A DNA stretch of 64,000 nucleotides from Chloracidobacterium sp. GTDB lineage: Bacteria; Acidobacteriota; Blastocatellia; Pyrinomonadales; Pyrinomonadaceae. The notes below the pieces were generated by a model, which was given only the letters and a program-made list of their open reading frames with translations, searched no databases and was not told the DNA's origin. Positions within the stretch are counted from its first letter, which is position 1. Each line of letters begins with the position of its first letter. The translations under genes and the position numbers were made by a program. Location of the stretch: contig JADJWP010000002.1 in assembly GCA_016716305.1 (NCBI GenBank), positions 3,222,501-3,286,500 on the forward strand, given 5' to 3'. Positions 43,368-51,358 of this stretch are shown here, piece after piece.

Positions 43368-44645
43368 ATGGTGGCCAACGGTGAATTGTTCGAAAATGAT
43401 ATCGAGTTTGCAGCAGATGCAGATCGTCATGATGATCTAGGCCTTTTCAGAGACCGTTTCCACATCCCAAAGGCGTCAGACGGCACGGACTCAATTTACT
43501 TCACGGGGAATTCGCTCGGTCTCCAACCAAAAACCGCACGCGTATACATTGATCAAGAACTCGATGATTGGGCACGCCTTGGCGTAGATGGGCACCTGCA
43601 CGCTCGTCATCCCTGGCTTCCCTATCACGAATTTGTTACGGATCAGATGTCTCGGGTCGTCGGGGCGATGCCGATCGAGACCGTCGTAATGAACTCGCTT
43701 ACGGTTAATCTTCACCTCCTGATGGTCTCTTTCTACCGGCCGACCAGCGAGCGCTTTAAGATCGTGATCGAAAAGGGAGCGTTCCCGTCAGACCGATACG
43801 CCGTAATATCGCAGCTGAATTTTCATGGGTTAGGTAGTGCGGCACTGATCGAACTTGCTCCCCGCAGTGGCGAAACGACGCTGCTGACCGAAGACATAGT
43901 TGAGACCATCGAACGCGACGGCGACAAGATCGCATTAATACTGCTTGGCGGAGTCAATTATTATACGGGTCAGGCGTTCGACATCCCGACCATCACCGAC
44001 GCAGGTCACCGAAAGGGATGTGTTGTCGGTTTCGACCTCGCTCATGCTGCAGGAAATCTCGAACTGCGTCTTCACGATTGGGAGGTCGACTTCGCCGCCT
44101 GGTGTTCTTACAAGTATTTGAACGCCGGACCGGGCGGAATCGCAGGTGTATTTGTTCACGAAAAGCATGCCAGTTCTTTTGATCTTCCTCGTTTTGCCGG
44201 CTGGTGGGGACACGACAAGGATACACGGTTTTTGATGGGACCGGAGTTCAAGCCGCTTGCGGGTGCCGAGGGATGGCAGCTTTCTAACCCACCGATATTG
44301 CAACTTGCAGCACTCCGGGCCTCGCTTGAGATCTTTGACGAAGCCGGTATGCCGCGACTCCGGCAAAAGTCAACTCGGTTGACGGGTTACCTTGCTTTTT
44401 TGCTTCGAACGATCGAAGACGAGCGTATTTCGATGATAACACCGCCGGATGTCAGTGGACGCGGATGTCAGATCTCGATTCGCGTAACTGATACTGGGAG
44501 GAAATTGTTTGAAGCGTTGACCGAAAACGGGGTCATTGCCGATTGGCGTGAGCCTGATGTGATAAGGGTTGCCCCAGTGCCGCTTTATAACTCTTTTTCC
44601 GAGGTTTACCGGTTTTACGAGATTTTGCGGTCAGCATTGCGCTAG
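43368..44645 (+). CDS. kynU: Kynureninase
   Basis: A 425-residue PLP enzyme that splits kynurenine or 3-hydroxykynurenine into (3-hydroxy)anthranilate and alanine. The start at 43368 (MVANGELFENDIEFAADAD) was chosen over an ATG at 43284 that adds residues unlike the family. Family hallmarks: YFTGNSLGLQPK near residue 45, DWARLGVDGHLHARHPW near 65, FDLAHAAGNLEL near 222 (cofactor Asp), and WCSYKYLNAGPGG near 248 with the Schiff-base lysine. GVNYYTGQAFDIP is also typical. The nearby 3-monooxygenase implies the 3-hydroxy substrate. Confidence 0.95.
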   Translation: MVANGELFENDIEFAADADRHDDLGLFRDRFHIPKASDGTDSIYFTGNSLGLQPKTARVYIDQELDDWARLGVDGHLHARHPWLPYHEFVTDQMSRVVGAMPIETVVMNSLTVNLHLLMVSFYRPTSERFKIVIEKGAFPSDRYAVISQLNFHGLGSAALIELAPRSGETTLLTEDIVETIERDGDKIALILLGGVNYYTGQAFDIPTITDAGHRKGCVVGFDLAHAAGNLELRLHDWEVDFAAWCSYKYLNAGPGGIAGVFVHEKHASSFDLPRFAGWWGHDKDTRFLMGPEFKPLAGAEGWQLSNPPILQLAALRASLEIFDEAGMPRLRQKSTRLTGYLAFLLRTIEDERISMITPPDVSGRGCQISIRVTDTGRKLFEALTENGVIADWREPDVIRVAPVPLYNSFSEVYRFYEILRSALR

Positions 44646-44728
44646 ACTGTCGTCATATCGTTTTGGCTTAACCTGCAAATAGGCCCGGTCCCGAAAGTTT
44701 TTGAATATCGTTCTATCCGGGAGGTCAC

Positions 44729-47404
44729 ATGGTCAGGGCGTCGATCAACGGAAGTTTGTTTGAATTCGAAAGCGGTATTTCGGTCCTTGATGCAGCGCGG
44801 AAAGCAGGGTTTGTTGTTCCAACGCTTTGCAATGACGCGCGTCTGAAGCCGGCTGGTGCGTGTCGGCTCTGTCTGGTGAAGGTCAATGGCTCGGAACACC
44901 AAACGATATCGTGTAAAACAATGCTCACGGACGGCATGGCCGTCGAAACCCATGATCCAAAGGTCGAAGAAGCTCGACGCTGGAACCTGAAAATGCTCGC
45001 CAAGGACTATCCGGCCGAGGCATTCGAGCGATTTCCCGAAAAACCCTTTCACAAACTTGCTCGTCAATACGGTCTGACCTCCGAAGATTTTTCGGCTCAG
45101 ACGAATGGATATCGTAAAGACAACTCGCACACTTATATTCAAGTCGATATGTCGCGATGCATCGATTGCTATTCGTGTGTTCGGATCTGCGATGAGGTGC
45201 AAGGACAGTACGTTTGGCAGGTCGTCGGACGCGGCGAGGATTCTCAGATAGTGCCCGATTCATTCGGTGCGTTTGGCGATAGCAGCTGCGTTTCGTGCGG
45301 TGCGTGTGTTGACGTTTGCCCCACCGGAGCTTTGGAAGATCGGTCTCTCATCGAACGCGGACAGCCGACAGTCTGGACGAAGACAACCTGCCCTTATTGC
45401 GGTACCGGATGCGAGATGTACGCCGGAACAAGAGACGACCGCATGGTCCAGATCAGGCCGGCAGGCGAAGCACCTGTAAATCGCGGGCATCTGTGTGTGA
45501 AAGGCCGATATGCATTCGACTTCGTCGACGCAGCCGACCGAGTCACGCAACCGATGATCCGAGAAAACGGTGATTGGCACAATGCAACCTGGGAAGAGGC
45601 CTTAGAGTACTCTGCAAAGCGCCTTATTCGGATCATCGAAGAGAACGGACCTGATAGCGTCGCTGTACTTGGTTCTGCGCGAGCGACCAACGAAGAAAAC
45701 TACCTTGCACAGAAATTTGCTCGCGTCGTATTTGGAACAAACAACGTCGATTGTTGTGCCCGAGTTTGCCATACGCCGTCTGCAGCAGCCATGAAAATGA
45801 TGCTTGGTACAGGTGCTGCCACGAATTCGTTCGACGACATCGAACGAGCCTCGACAATACTTCTTTGTGGTGCGAACCCGACTGAGAATCATCCGATACC
45901 CGGAGCTAGGATAAAGCAAGCGGTGCTAAAGGGAGCGAACCTTATTGTGATCGATCCGCGCAAGACGGAGCTGACCAAATTTGCCGATGTTCACCTGCAG
46001 GTTCGACCTGGTACCAATATCCTCCTTTTCAATGCGTTGGCACATACGATCATTGACGAAGAAATGTATGACCAAGCATTTGTGAAAGAGCGAGTAACCG
46101 AATTCGAGGAGTATCGTGATTTCGTCGCTGACTACTCGGCAGATGCGGTGGCCGAACGCTGCGGCATCGAACCCGAACTCATTCGTCAGGCTGCGCGGCT
46201 GTATGCAACCGCCAAACCGGCGATGTCTATGCATGGCCTTGGTATGACCGAACATCTTCAGGGAACTGAGGGTGTCATGGCGGTCGTGAACCTGGCATTG
46301 CTCACCGGCAACATCGGCAAGCCGGGCTCCGGCGTCAATCCTCTCCGAGGACAAAACAACGTACAGGGTTCGGCACACATGGGCTGTGACCCAGGAATAC
46401 TAACCGGCTCGATCGCGGTCGAAGCGGGTCGCGCCGCCTTTGAGTCTGTTTGGAACGTAAAGCTTCCGATGACCGCTGGTCTCGACCAATTGCAGATGAT
46501 GGACGCCGCACGCGATGGGAAACTCAAAGCACTCTGGACGATCGGATACGACGTTTTTCTCTCAAATGCTAACTCGCACGAGACGGAACGAAGCCTCGGG
46601 AATCTCGACTTCATGATCGTGCAGGACCTTTTCCTGAACGAAACGGCAAAGAGTTTCGCTAACGTCTTTTTACCGGCCGCATCTTCCTTCGAAAAGGACG
46701 GCACATTCATGAACGCCGAAAGGAGGATACAGCGGATCAGGAAAGCTATCGAACCGCGGGGCGACTCACGTTCAGATCTGGAGATAATTTGCGGACTTGC
46801 CGGTGCCATGGGTTACAGCGAGCACTTTTCCTTTGGCACTTCGAAGGATGTTTGGGATGAGATACGTAACGTCTGGCCGGGCGGCAGCGGCATTTCCTAC
46901 GACCGGATCGATCGATCCGGAATTCAATGGCCATGTCCTGACATTGGACATCCGGGGACCGAAATCCTTCATGCCGACGAGTTCTCGATCGGAAAGACCG
47001 CGTCCTTGCGTCGGATCAAGTACCGTCCGACAAAGGAGGCCGTTAACGATCAGTTCCCGTTCCTTTTGACGACCGGGCGGACGCTGCATCAATTCAATGC
47101 GGGAACAATGACGATGCGAACGCCAAATGTCGAGTTGCGGCCAACCGACCTGCTGATGATATCCCCAGACGATGCCGAATTATATGGGATCGAAGACGGA
47201 GACCCGGTGCGGCTAGTGAGCGCATACGGTCAGGCAGAGCTTCCGGCCGAAATCACGACGGCGGTCAAGAACGGACAGCTTTTTGCGACGTTTCACGACG
47301 CGAGGATATTTCTGAACCGGATCACATCACCTGTACGCGACCGCTTCACTCACGCACCTGAATTCAAGGTCACTAGTGTACGCATCGAAAAGACCCAATC
47401 CTAG
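44729..47404 (+). CDS. Molybdenum formate dehydrogenase, catalytic (alpha) subunit with iron-sulfur domains
   Basis: An 891-residue protein of the FdhF/FdsA type. Residues 1-90 form a [2Fe-2S] domain (ARLKPAGACRLCLV). At about 140-215 are two [4Fe-4S] clusters, CIDCYSCVRICDE and CVSCGACVDVCP. The molybdopterin domain from about 225 binds another cluster (CPYCGTGCEMY, HLCVKGRY) and has the active-site CCARVCHTPS. A Cys, not selenocysteine, ligates Mo there, followed by the His typical of formate dehydrogenases. It ends with an MGD-binding domain (LLTTGRTLHQFNAGTMT near 780). It lies inside the kynurenine genes, 83 bases after kynU. Formate is a product of the formamidase step. Partner (diaphorase) subunits and fdhD are not in the window. 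Confidence 0.93.
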   Translation: MVRASINGSLFEFESGISVLDAARKAGFVVPTLCNDARLKPAGACRLCLVKVNGSEHQTISCKTMLTDGMAVETHDPKVEEARRWNLKMLAKDYPAEAFERFPEKPFHKLARQYGLTSEDFSAQTNGYRKDNSHTYIQVDMSRCIDCYSCVRICDEVQGQYVWQVVGRGEDSQIVPDSFGAFGDSSCVSCGACVDVCPTGALEDRSLIERGQPTVWTKTTCPYCGTGCEMYAGTRDDRMVQIRPAGEAPVNRGHLCVKGRYAFDFVDAADRVTQPMIRENGDWHNATWEEALEYSAKRLIRIIEENGPDSVAVLGSARATNEENYLAQKFARVVFGTNNVDCCARVCHTPSAAAMKMMLGTGAATNSFDDIERASTILLCGANPTENHPIPGARIKQAVLKGANLIVIDPRKTELTKFADVHLQVRPGTNILLFNALAHTIIDEEMYDQAFVKERVTEFEEYRDFVADYSADAVAERCGIEPELIRQAARLYATAKPAMSMHGLGMTEHLQGTEGVMAVVNLALLTGNIGKPGSGVNPLRGQNNVQGSAHMGCDPGILTGSIAVEAGRAAFESVWNVKLPMTAGLDQLQMMDAARDGKLKALWTIGYDVFLSNANSHETERSLGNLDFMIVQDLFLNETAKSFANVFLPAASSFEKDGTFMNAERRIQRIRKAIEPRGDSRSDLEIICGLAGAMGYSEHFSFGTSKDVWDEIRNVWPGGSGISYDRIDRSGIQWPCPDIGHPGTEILHADEFSIGKTASLRRIKYRPTKEAVNDQFPFLLTTGRTLHQFNAGTMTMRTPNVELRPTDLLMISPDDAELYGIEDGDPVRLVSAYGQAELPAEITTAVKNGQLFATFHDARIFLNRITSPVRDRFTHAPEFKVTSVRIEKTQS

Positions 47405-47435
47405 ATCCGTCGGGATTCGAACCTCTTTTATTTGG

Positions 47436-47441
47436 TATAAT
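47436..47441 (+). promoter_or_regulatory. Possible -10 box upstream of the 3-monooxygenase gene
   Basis: A perfect TATAAT 48 bases before the start codon, in the 84-base gap after the formate dehydrogenase gene. No good -35 lies 16-18 bases before it, so an activator or a separate weak promoter is possible. If used, it would let kmo and the cyclase gene be expressed apart from the upstream genes. Confidence 0.4.
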
Positions 47442-47488
47442 TCCCAAACGGCTTTCATCCGAATTGCCGTACAGCGATTTTCAAAAAA

Positions 47489-48862
47489 ATGAGCAATCAG
47501 AGGGTGATCATCATCGGTGCGGGGTTGGCAGGATCACTGCTGGCGATCTTTCTTGCGAAACGCGGCATCCAGGTCGATGTATTCGAAGCACGCGGAGACA
47601 TGCGGAAGGAGCAGGTGGCGGCAGGACGCTCGATCAACCTTGCGTTGTCTGATCGAGGTATCGCCGCCCTTCGTCAGGTCGGAATGGATGAATTCATGCT
47701 TGCCGAGGCGATGCCGATGCGTGGCCGGATGATCCACTCTGTCGACGGCTCGACGAAACTCCTTCCCTACAGTGGTCGCAAAGGTGAGTACATAAATTCG
47801 GTTTCCAGGGCCGGACTCAACATCGCTTTGATGAATGAAGCAGAGAAGTATCCGGGAGTGCAGTTTATCTTTGGCGAGCGATGTACAGATTTCGACTGCA
47901 AATACGGTGAGGTGACGTTCGAAGGCGGGCGCACTCTTAGATCCGATACGGTGATCGCGACCGACGGAGCCGGCTCTCAGGTTCGACAGGCGATGCAGAG
48001 ACAGATCGCGGAATTCGAGTTTTCATCTGAATTTCTGGAACACGGATATAAAGAACTAGTGATACCGCCTGCTTCCGAACTGCCGGAAGTGTTGGAAGGT
48101 GCGAGCCCGCGGAGCGGGAATTTCCTGCTCGAGCCGAATGCACTGCATATCTGGCCGCGGCATAAGTTCATGATGATCGCACTGCCGAATTTTGACGGCA
48201 GCTTTACTTGCACTCTTTTTCTGTCACATAACGGAAACGGCGAAGCTGGGTTTGACCAACTCGTTGACGATGCCGCGCTTCTTAACTTCTTTCAGCGTGA
48301 GTTTCCCGATGCGGTTCGGCTGATGCCGTCGCTTGTCGAAGATTTCTTTGCAAACCCGACCGGTAGCCTTGGCACGATCAAATGCTGGCCTTGGAACGTC
48401 GGCGGGAGATCGCTTTTGCTCGGCGATGCCGCTCATGCCATCGTTCCTTTCTATGGGCAGGGAATGAATTGCGCTTTCGAAGATGTCCGTGTGCTTGATT
48501 CGCTTATCGAGAAACACGGTGCCGCTTGGGAATCCATATATAAGGAATATGGAGCATTAAGAAAGATAAACACCGATGCGATAGCTGATCTCGCCGTAGG
48601 GAATTTCTACGAGATGCGTGATGCGACGGCCGATCCCGTCTTTCAACGCAAGCGCGAATTGGAAACCCTGCTCGAGCAAAACTACACAGATTATTTTTCC
48701 AAATATTCGATGGTCACCTTTCGCGAAGACATACCGTATTCGGTCGCGCTATCGAAAGGTAACGCGCAAGATCGATTGCTTATGGAGATTTGTTCGAAAA
48801 CTCAAGATGCCCTCGAACTAGATCTCGGAAGCATTGCAGCACAGTTGAAAGAGGCCGGATGA
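47489..48862 (+). CDS. kmo: Kynurenine 3-monooxygenase
   Basis: A 457-residue FAD-dependent hydroxylase that turns kynurenine into 3-hydroxykynurenine using NADPH and oxygen. The FAD-binding GxGxxG motif is in VIIIGAGLAGSLLAIFLAKR at the start. The family-specific AAGRSINLALSDRGI lies near residue 50, DGAGSQVRQAMQ near 160, and LLGDAAHAIVPFYGQGMNC near 310 contacts the flavin. A C-terminal helical part ends the protein; no strong membrane anchor is seen, unlike in animal KMO. Its TGA stop overlaps the ATG of the cyclase gene (ATGA), so the two are translationally coupled. Confidence 0.95.
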   Translation: MSNQRVIIIGAGLAGSLLAIFLAKRGIQVDVFEARGDMRKEQVAAGRSINLALSDRGIAALRQVGMDEFMLAEAMPMRGRMIHSVDGSTKLLPYSGRKGEYINSVSRAGLNIALMNEAEKYPGVQFIFGERCTDFDCKYGEVTFEGGRTLRSDTVIATDGAGSQVRQAMQRQIAEFEFSSEFLEHGYKELVIPPASELPEVLEGASPRSGNFLLEPNALHIWPRHKFMMIALPNFDGSFTCTLFLSHNGNGEAGFDQLVDDAALLNFFQREFPDAVRLMPSLVEDFFANPTGSLGTIKCWPWNVGGRSLLLGDAAHAIVPFYGQGMNCAFEDVRVLDSLIEKHGAAWESIYKEYGALRKINTDAIADLAVGNFYEMRDATADPVFQRKRELETLLEQNYTDYFSKYSMVTFREDIPYSVALSKGNAQDRLLMEICSKTQDALELDLGSIAAQLKEAG

Positions 48863-49647
48863 ACCTTGAGGGCGTGAAATTTGTCGCTGATCTCTCAATT
48901 CCTATGAGGTTTGGCGGCCCGCAGCCGAACGCATATGGTGTGCACGAGGCGCGTTCGGAGCCCGTTCGGGCGGGAGATCTGATCGGCGATACGCGGCTCG
49001 GCGGGAGCGTGAATTTTGAGCAATATACTTTTATTCCACATTGCAACGGGACCCATACCGAGTGTGTTGGCCATGTAACCCATGAACGAATTTCGATCCG
49101 GGATTGCCTGAAGGATTCATTTACCGGTGCGGTCCTTATATCGGTAGAACCCAAGTTTGTAGACAACGAACCGCTGATCACTGAAGACGACCTGCGGATC
49201 GCGTTAGCAGAGCAAACCGCAGTTTCAGGCGATGGCAGAGGTTTTCAGGAAAAGTATGCGTTGATCGTCCGCACTTTGCCCAATGATGACGACAAACTGA
49301 CCCGCAAATATGGCATCGCGGATCAAAACGCTGTCAGGATACCTCCGTACTTCACGGCTGAAGCGGTCCGGTTCATCGTTGAAAGCCGGTTCCGACACCT
49401 ACTTACAGATCTGCCGTCGATCGACCGGCTATACGATGACGGTAAATTGGTTAACCACCGAATCTTTTGGAACTTAGAAGAAGGGAGCTTTGAGCGCAAC
49501 GCATTGACGAGGGTAGATTCGTCAATAACAGAATTGATCTACGTTCCGGATGAGATCGCAGATGGAGAATACCTTCTGAATCTTCAAATTGCCCCATTCG
49601 ATTCCGATTGTGCGCCAAGCCGACCAATACTGCTGCAGGTCAAATAA
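48859..49647 (+). CDS. Cyclase-family metal hydrolase, probable kynurenine formamidase
   Basis: A 262-residue member of the family that includes KynB, which hydrolyses N-formylkynurenine to kynurenine and formate. The start at 48859 makes an ATGA overlap with kmo, which points to a shared pathway. The family's metal motif HxGTHxDxP reads HCNGTHTECVGH here: the Gly-Thr-His core is kept, but Asp is Glu and Pro is lost, and the first His is one residue farther away. The usual later His/Glu end (near HRIFWNLEEG) can be seen but not aligned with certainty. The protein is longer than KynB (about 210). The formamidase role rests mostly on context. Confidence 0.75.
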   Translation: MNLEGVKFVADLSIPMRFGGPQPNAYGVHEARSEPVRAGDLIGDTRLGGSVNFEQYTFIPHCNGTHTECVGHVTHERISIRDCLKDSFTGAVLISVEPKFVDNEPLITEDDLRIALAEQTAVSGDGRGFQEKYALIVRTLPNDDDKLTRKYGIADQNAVRIPPYFTAEAVRFIVESRFRHLLTDLPSIDRLYDDGKLVNHRIFWNLEEGSFERNALTRVDSSITELIYVPDEIADGEYLLNLQIAPFDSDCAPSRPILLQVK

Positions 49648-50095
49648 CAATTTCTTTCGCAAAGCACACGCTGTTTTCCATCTCGGCATACTGCCCGTAG
49701 TTCGGAATCAAAGAGTAACCGCATTTTGTGTAGAGCCTGATCGCCTCCGGCTGTTTTTTGCCTGTTTCAAGCACACATCTGGTGCAGGATAATTCGAGCG
49801 CCCACTTTTCGAGCTCGTCCAATACCATTGCGGCAATGCCTTTTCCGCGATGGTCCGGAATAGTGAACATCCGCTTTATTTCCATTGTTTTCAACCCAAA
49901 GTGCTTTATCGCTCCGCAAGATACGGATCTGCCCCCAACGCAAGCGATCACAACATGGCGGATATTCTCGATCTTATTGAATTGGGCATAGTAGGCATGT
50001 TCGGTTCCGTCGCGTTCAGCCAATTCGGTATCAAGAAGCTCGACCAACTTGAAGAAATCTTCGTCGCTCGCATCGGTTCTGCGGATCTCGATCAT
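49640..50095 (-). CDS. GNAT-family N-acetyltransferase
   Basis: A 151-residue cytoplasmic acetyltransferase. Motif A, which binds the acetyl-CoA pyrophosphate, reads MFTIPDHRGKGIAAMVLDEL near residue 82 (R-G-K-G-I-A), and motif B (EAIRLYTKCGYSLIPNYG) follows near 118. The substrate is unknown. Its stop region overlaps the convergent cyclase gene by 8 bases. It starts 4 bases after the stop of the epimerase-like gene, so it is the last gene of that minus-strand run. Confidence 0.85.
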   Translation of the reverse strand: MIEIRRTDASDEDFFKLVELLDTELAERDGTEHAYYAQFNKIENIRHVVIACVGGRSVSCGAIKHFGLKTMEIKRMFTIPDHRGKGIAAMVLDELEKWALELSCTRCVLETGKKQPEAIRLYTKCGYSLIPNYGQYAEMENSVCFAKEIVI

Positions 50096-50098
50096 GGA

Positions 50099-50998
50099 CT
50101 ATTTGAGTGCTTGTTCGAGTGCAATTTTCAGTGCGGTGTGTTTGAACTTGTATCCCGCGTCGATCAGCCGCTTAGGGATCACTCTCGTCGAATCGAGCAG
50201 CAATGCATCGCCCATTTCTCCAAATACCATATTCACTGCGAATTCTGGCAATGGCAGAAATGTCGGGCGGTAAAGGACGCTGCCGAGCGTTTTGGTGAAC
50301 TCTTCATTGGTTACAGGATGCGGTGAAACGACGTTCACCGCACCGCGAAGCTTTTCGTTCTCGAGCGTATACTCGATGATGCCGATAACGTCGTCCAGCG
50401 ACACCCAACTCATCCATTGTTTTCCGCTGCCGACGACACCGCCAACGCCAAGTTTGAACGGCGTCAACATTGTCGCCAGGGCTCCGCCATCCTTCGAGAG
50501 AACTATACCGGTCCGCAATAGAACTGTCCTGATCCCCATGTCCTCTGCCCGTCTCGATTCGGCTTCCCATTCTTTACAGACTTCGGCCAGAAATGTATCG
50601 CCCGCCGAGCTCGTCTCGGTCATTTCGTCATCGTCGCGGTCGCCATAAAATCCGATCGCGGAGCCCGATATGAAAACCGTTGGCTTCTTTTCGATCTTTG
50701 CAAAGGCTTCGATGATGGTCCGCGTACCGAACACGCGGCTGTCACGGATCGCCTTTTTCTTTTCGTCGCTCCATCTCAGGCCCGCGACGTTTTCACCGGC
50801 CAGATGAATGACCGCGTCGAGTCCCTCGAGCCGAGAGAGATCGATATCCGCAAACCCCTCGTCGATATTCCAACGAATGTGATCGGTGTCTTTCGGTTCA
50901 CTGCGCGAAGCAAGCAAAAGCTCCCATCCCGATCCTTTCAATACGGGCTGCAAGGCCTTCCCTATTAAACCGCTAGCGCCCGTTATCAATGCCTTCAT
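50099..50998 (-). CDS. SDR-type epimerase of the TIGR01777/YfcH family
   Basis: A 299-residue protein: Rossmann N-terminus (ALITGASGLIGKALQPVLKG), then LDAVIHLAGENVAGLRWSDE near residue 60, a family hallmark. The C-terminal 50 residues (PLPEFAVNMVFGEMGDALLL, then RVIPKRLIDAGYKF) match the extra DUF1731-type domain found only in this family. The substrate is unknown; members are linked to cell division or cell-envelope stress in some bacteria. The order along the strand is ligase, cytochrome c, this gene, acetyltransferase, with gaps of 0-6 bases. Confidence 0.88.
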   Translation of the reverse strand: MKALITGASGLIGKALQPVLKGSGWELLLASRSEPKDTDHIRWNIDEGFADIDLSRLEGLDAVIHLAGENVAGLRWSDEKKKAIRDSRVFGTRTIIEAFAKIEKKPTVFISGSAIGFYGDRDDDEMTETSSAGDTFLAEVCKEWEAESRRAEDMGIRTVLLRTGIVLSKDGGALATMLTPFKLGVGGVVGSGKQWMSWVSLDDVIGIIEYTLENEKLRGAVNVVSPHPVTNEEFTKTLGSVLYRPTFLPLPEFAVNMVFGEMGDALLLDSTRVIPKRLIDAGYKFKHTALKIALEQALK

Positions 50999-51004
50999 AT
51001 CTTT

Positions 51005-51358
51005 CTACTGCCTCCGCAGGTCTCGTTTGACAAGGTCGACCATCAGCCGAAGTTCGCGCTCGGTCAACTGTTGCCGAAAAGGAAGCATTCCGTTACCGCC
51101 GTCGGCTATCTGCCTATAAATCTCATTCTCCGTCTTCGCCTTAAACTCGCCGTTTCTGAGGCTTGGAACGACCGTCCCGTCGTCGAGGGTCTTGCCGTTG
51201 CCTTCGGTTCCATGGCAGATGGCACAATTTTGACGAAACAGCGTTGCCTCGTAAGCCTTGCTTTCCGCAAGGACATATTCGCCCGAAGCGGAACCAAAAC
51301 AGCCCGATAGGCCGATCACTGCAAAGATCGAAACAAGCAAGACCTTGAACCGGAGCAT
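51005..51358 (-). CDS. Lipid-anchored c-type cytochrome
   Basis: A 117-residue class I cytochrome c. A signal sequence leads to the lipobox GLSGC (Cys near residue 20). One haem site, CAICHG, lies near residue 45, and the distal Met ligand is probably in GGNGMLPFRQQL near 90. It should carry electrons on the periplasmic face of the inner membrane. It lies directly after the acyl-CoA ligase stop, with no gap, and before the epimerase gene; no oxidase subunit is adjacent, so its partner is unknown. Confidence 0.9.
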   Translation of the reverse strand: MLRFKVLLVSIFAVIGLSGCFGSASGEYVLAESKAYEATLFRQNCAICHGTEGNGKTLDDGTVVPSLRNGEFKAKTENEIYRQIADGGNGMLPFRQQLTERELRLMVDLVKRDLRRQ

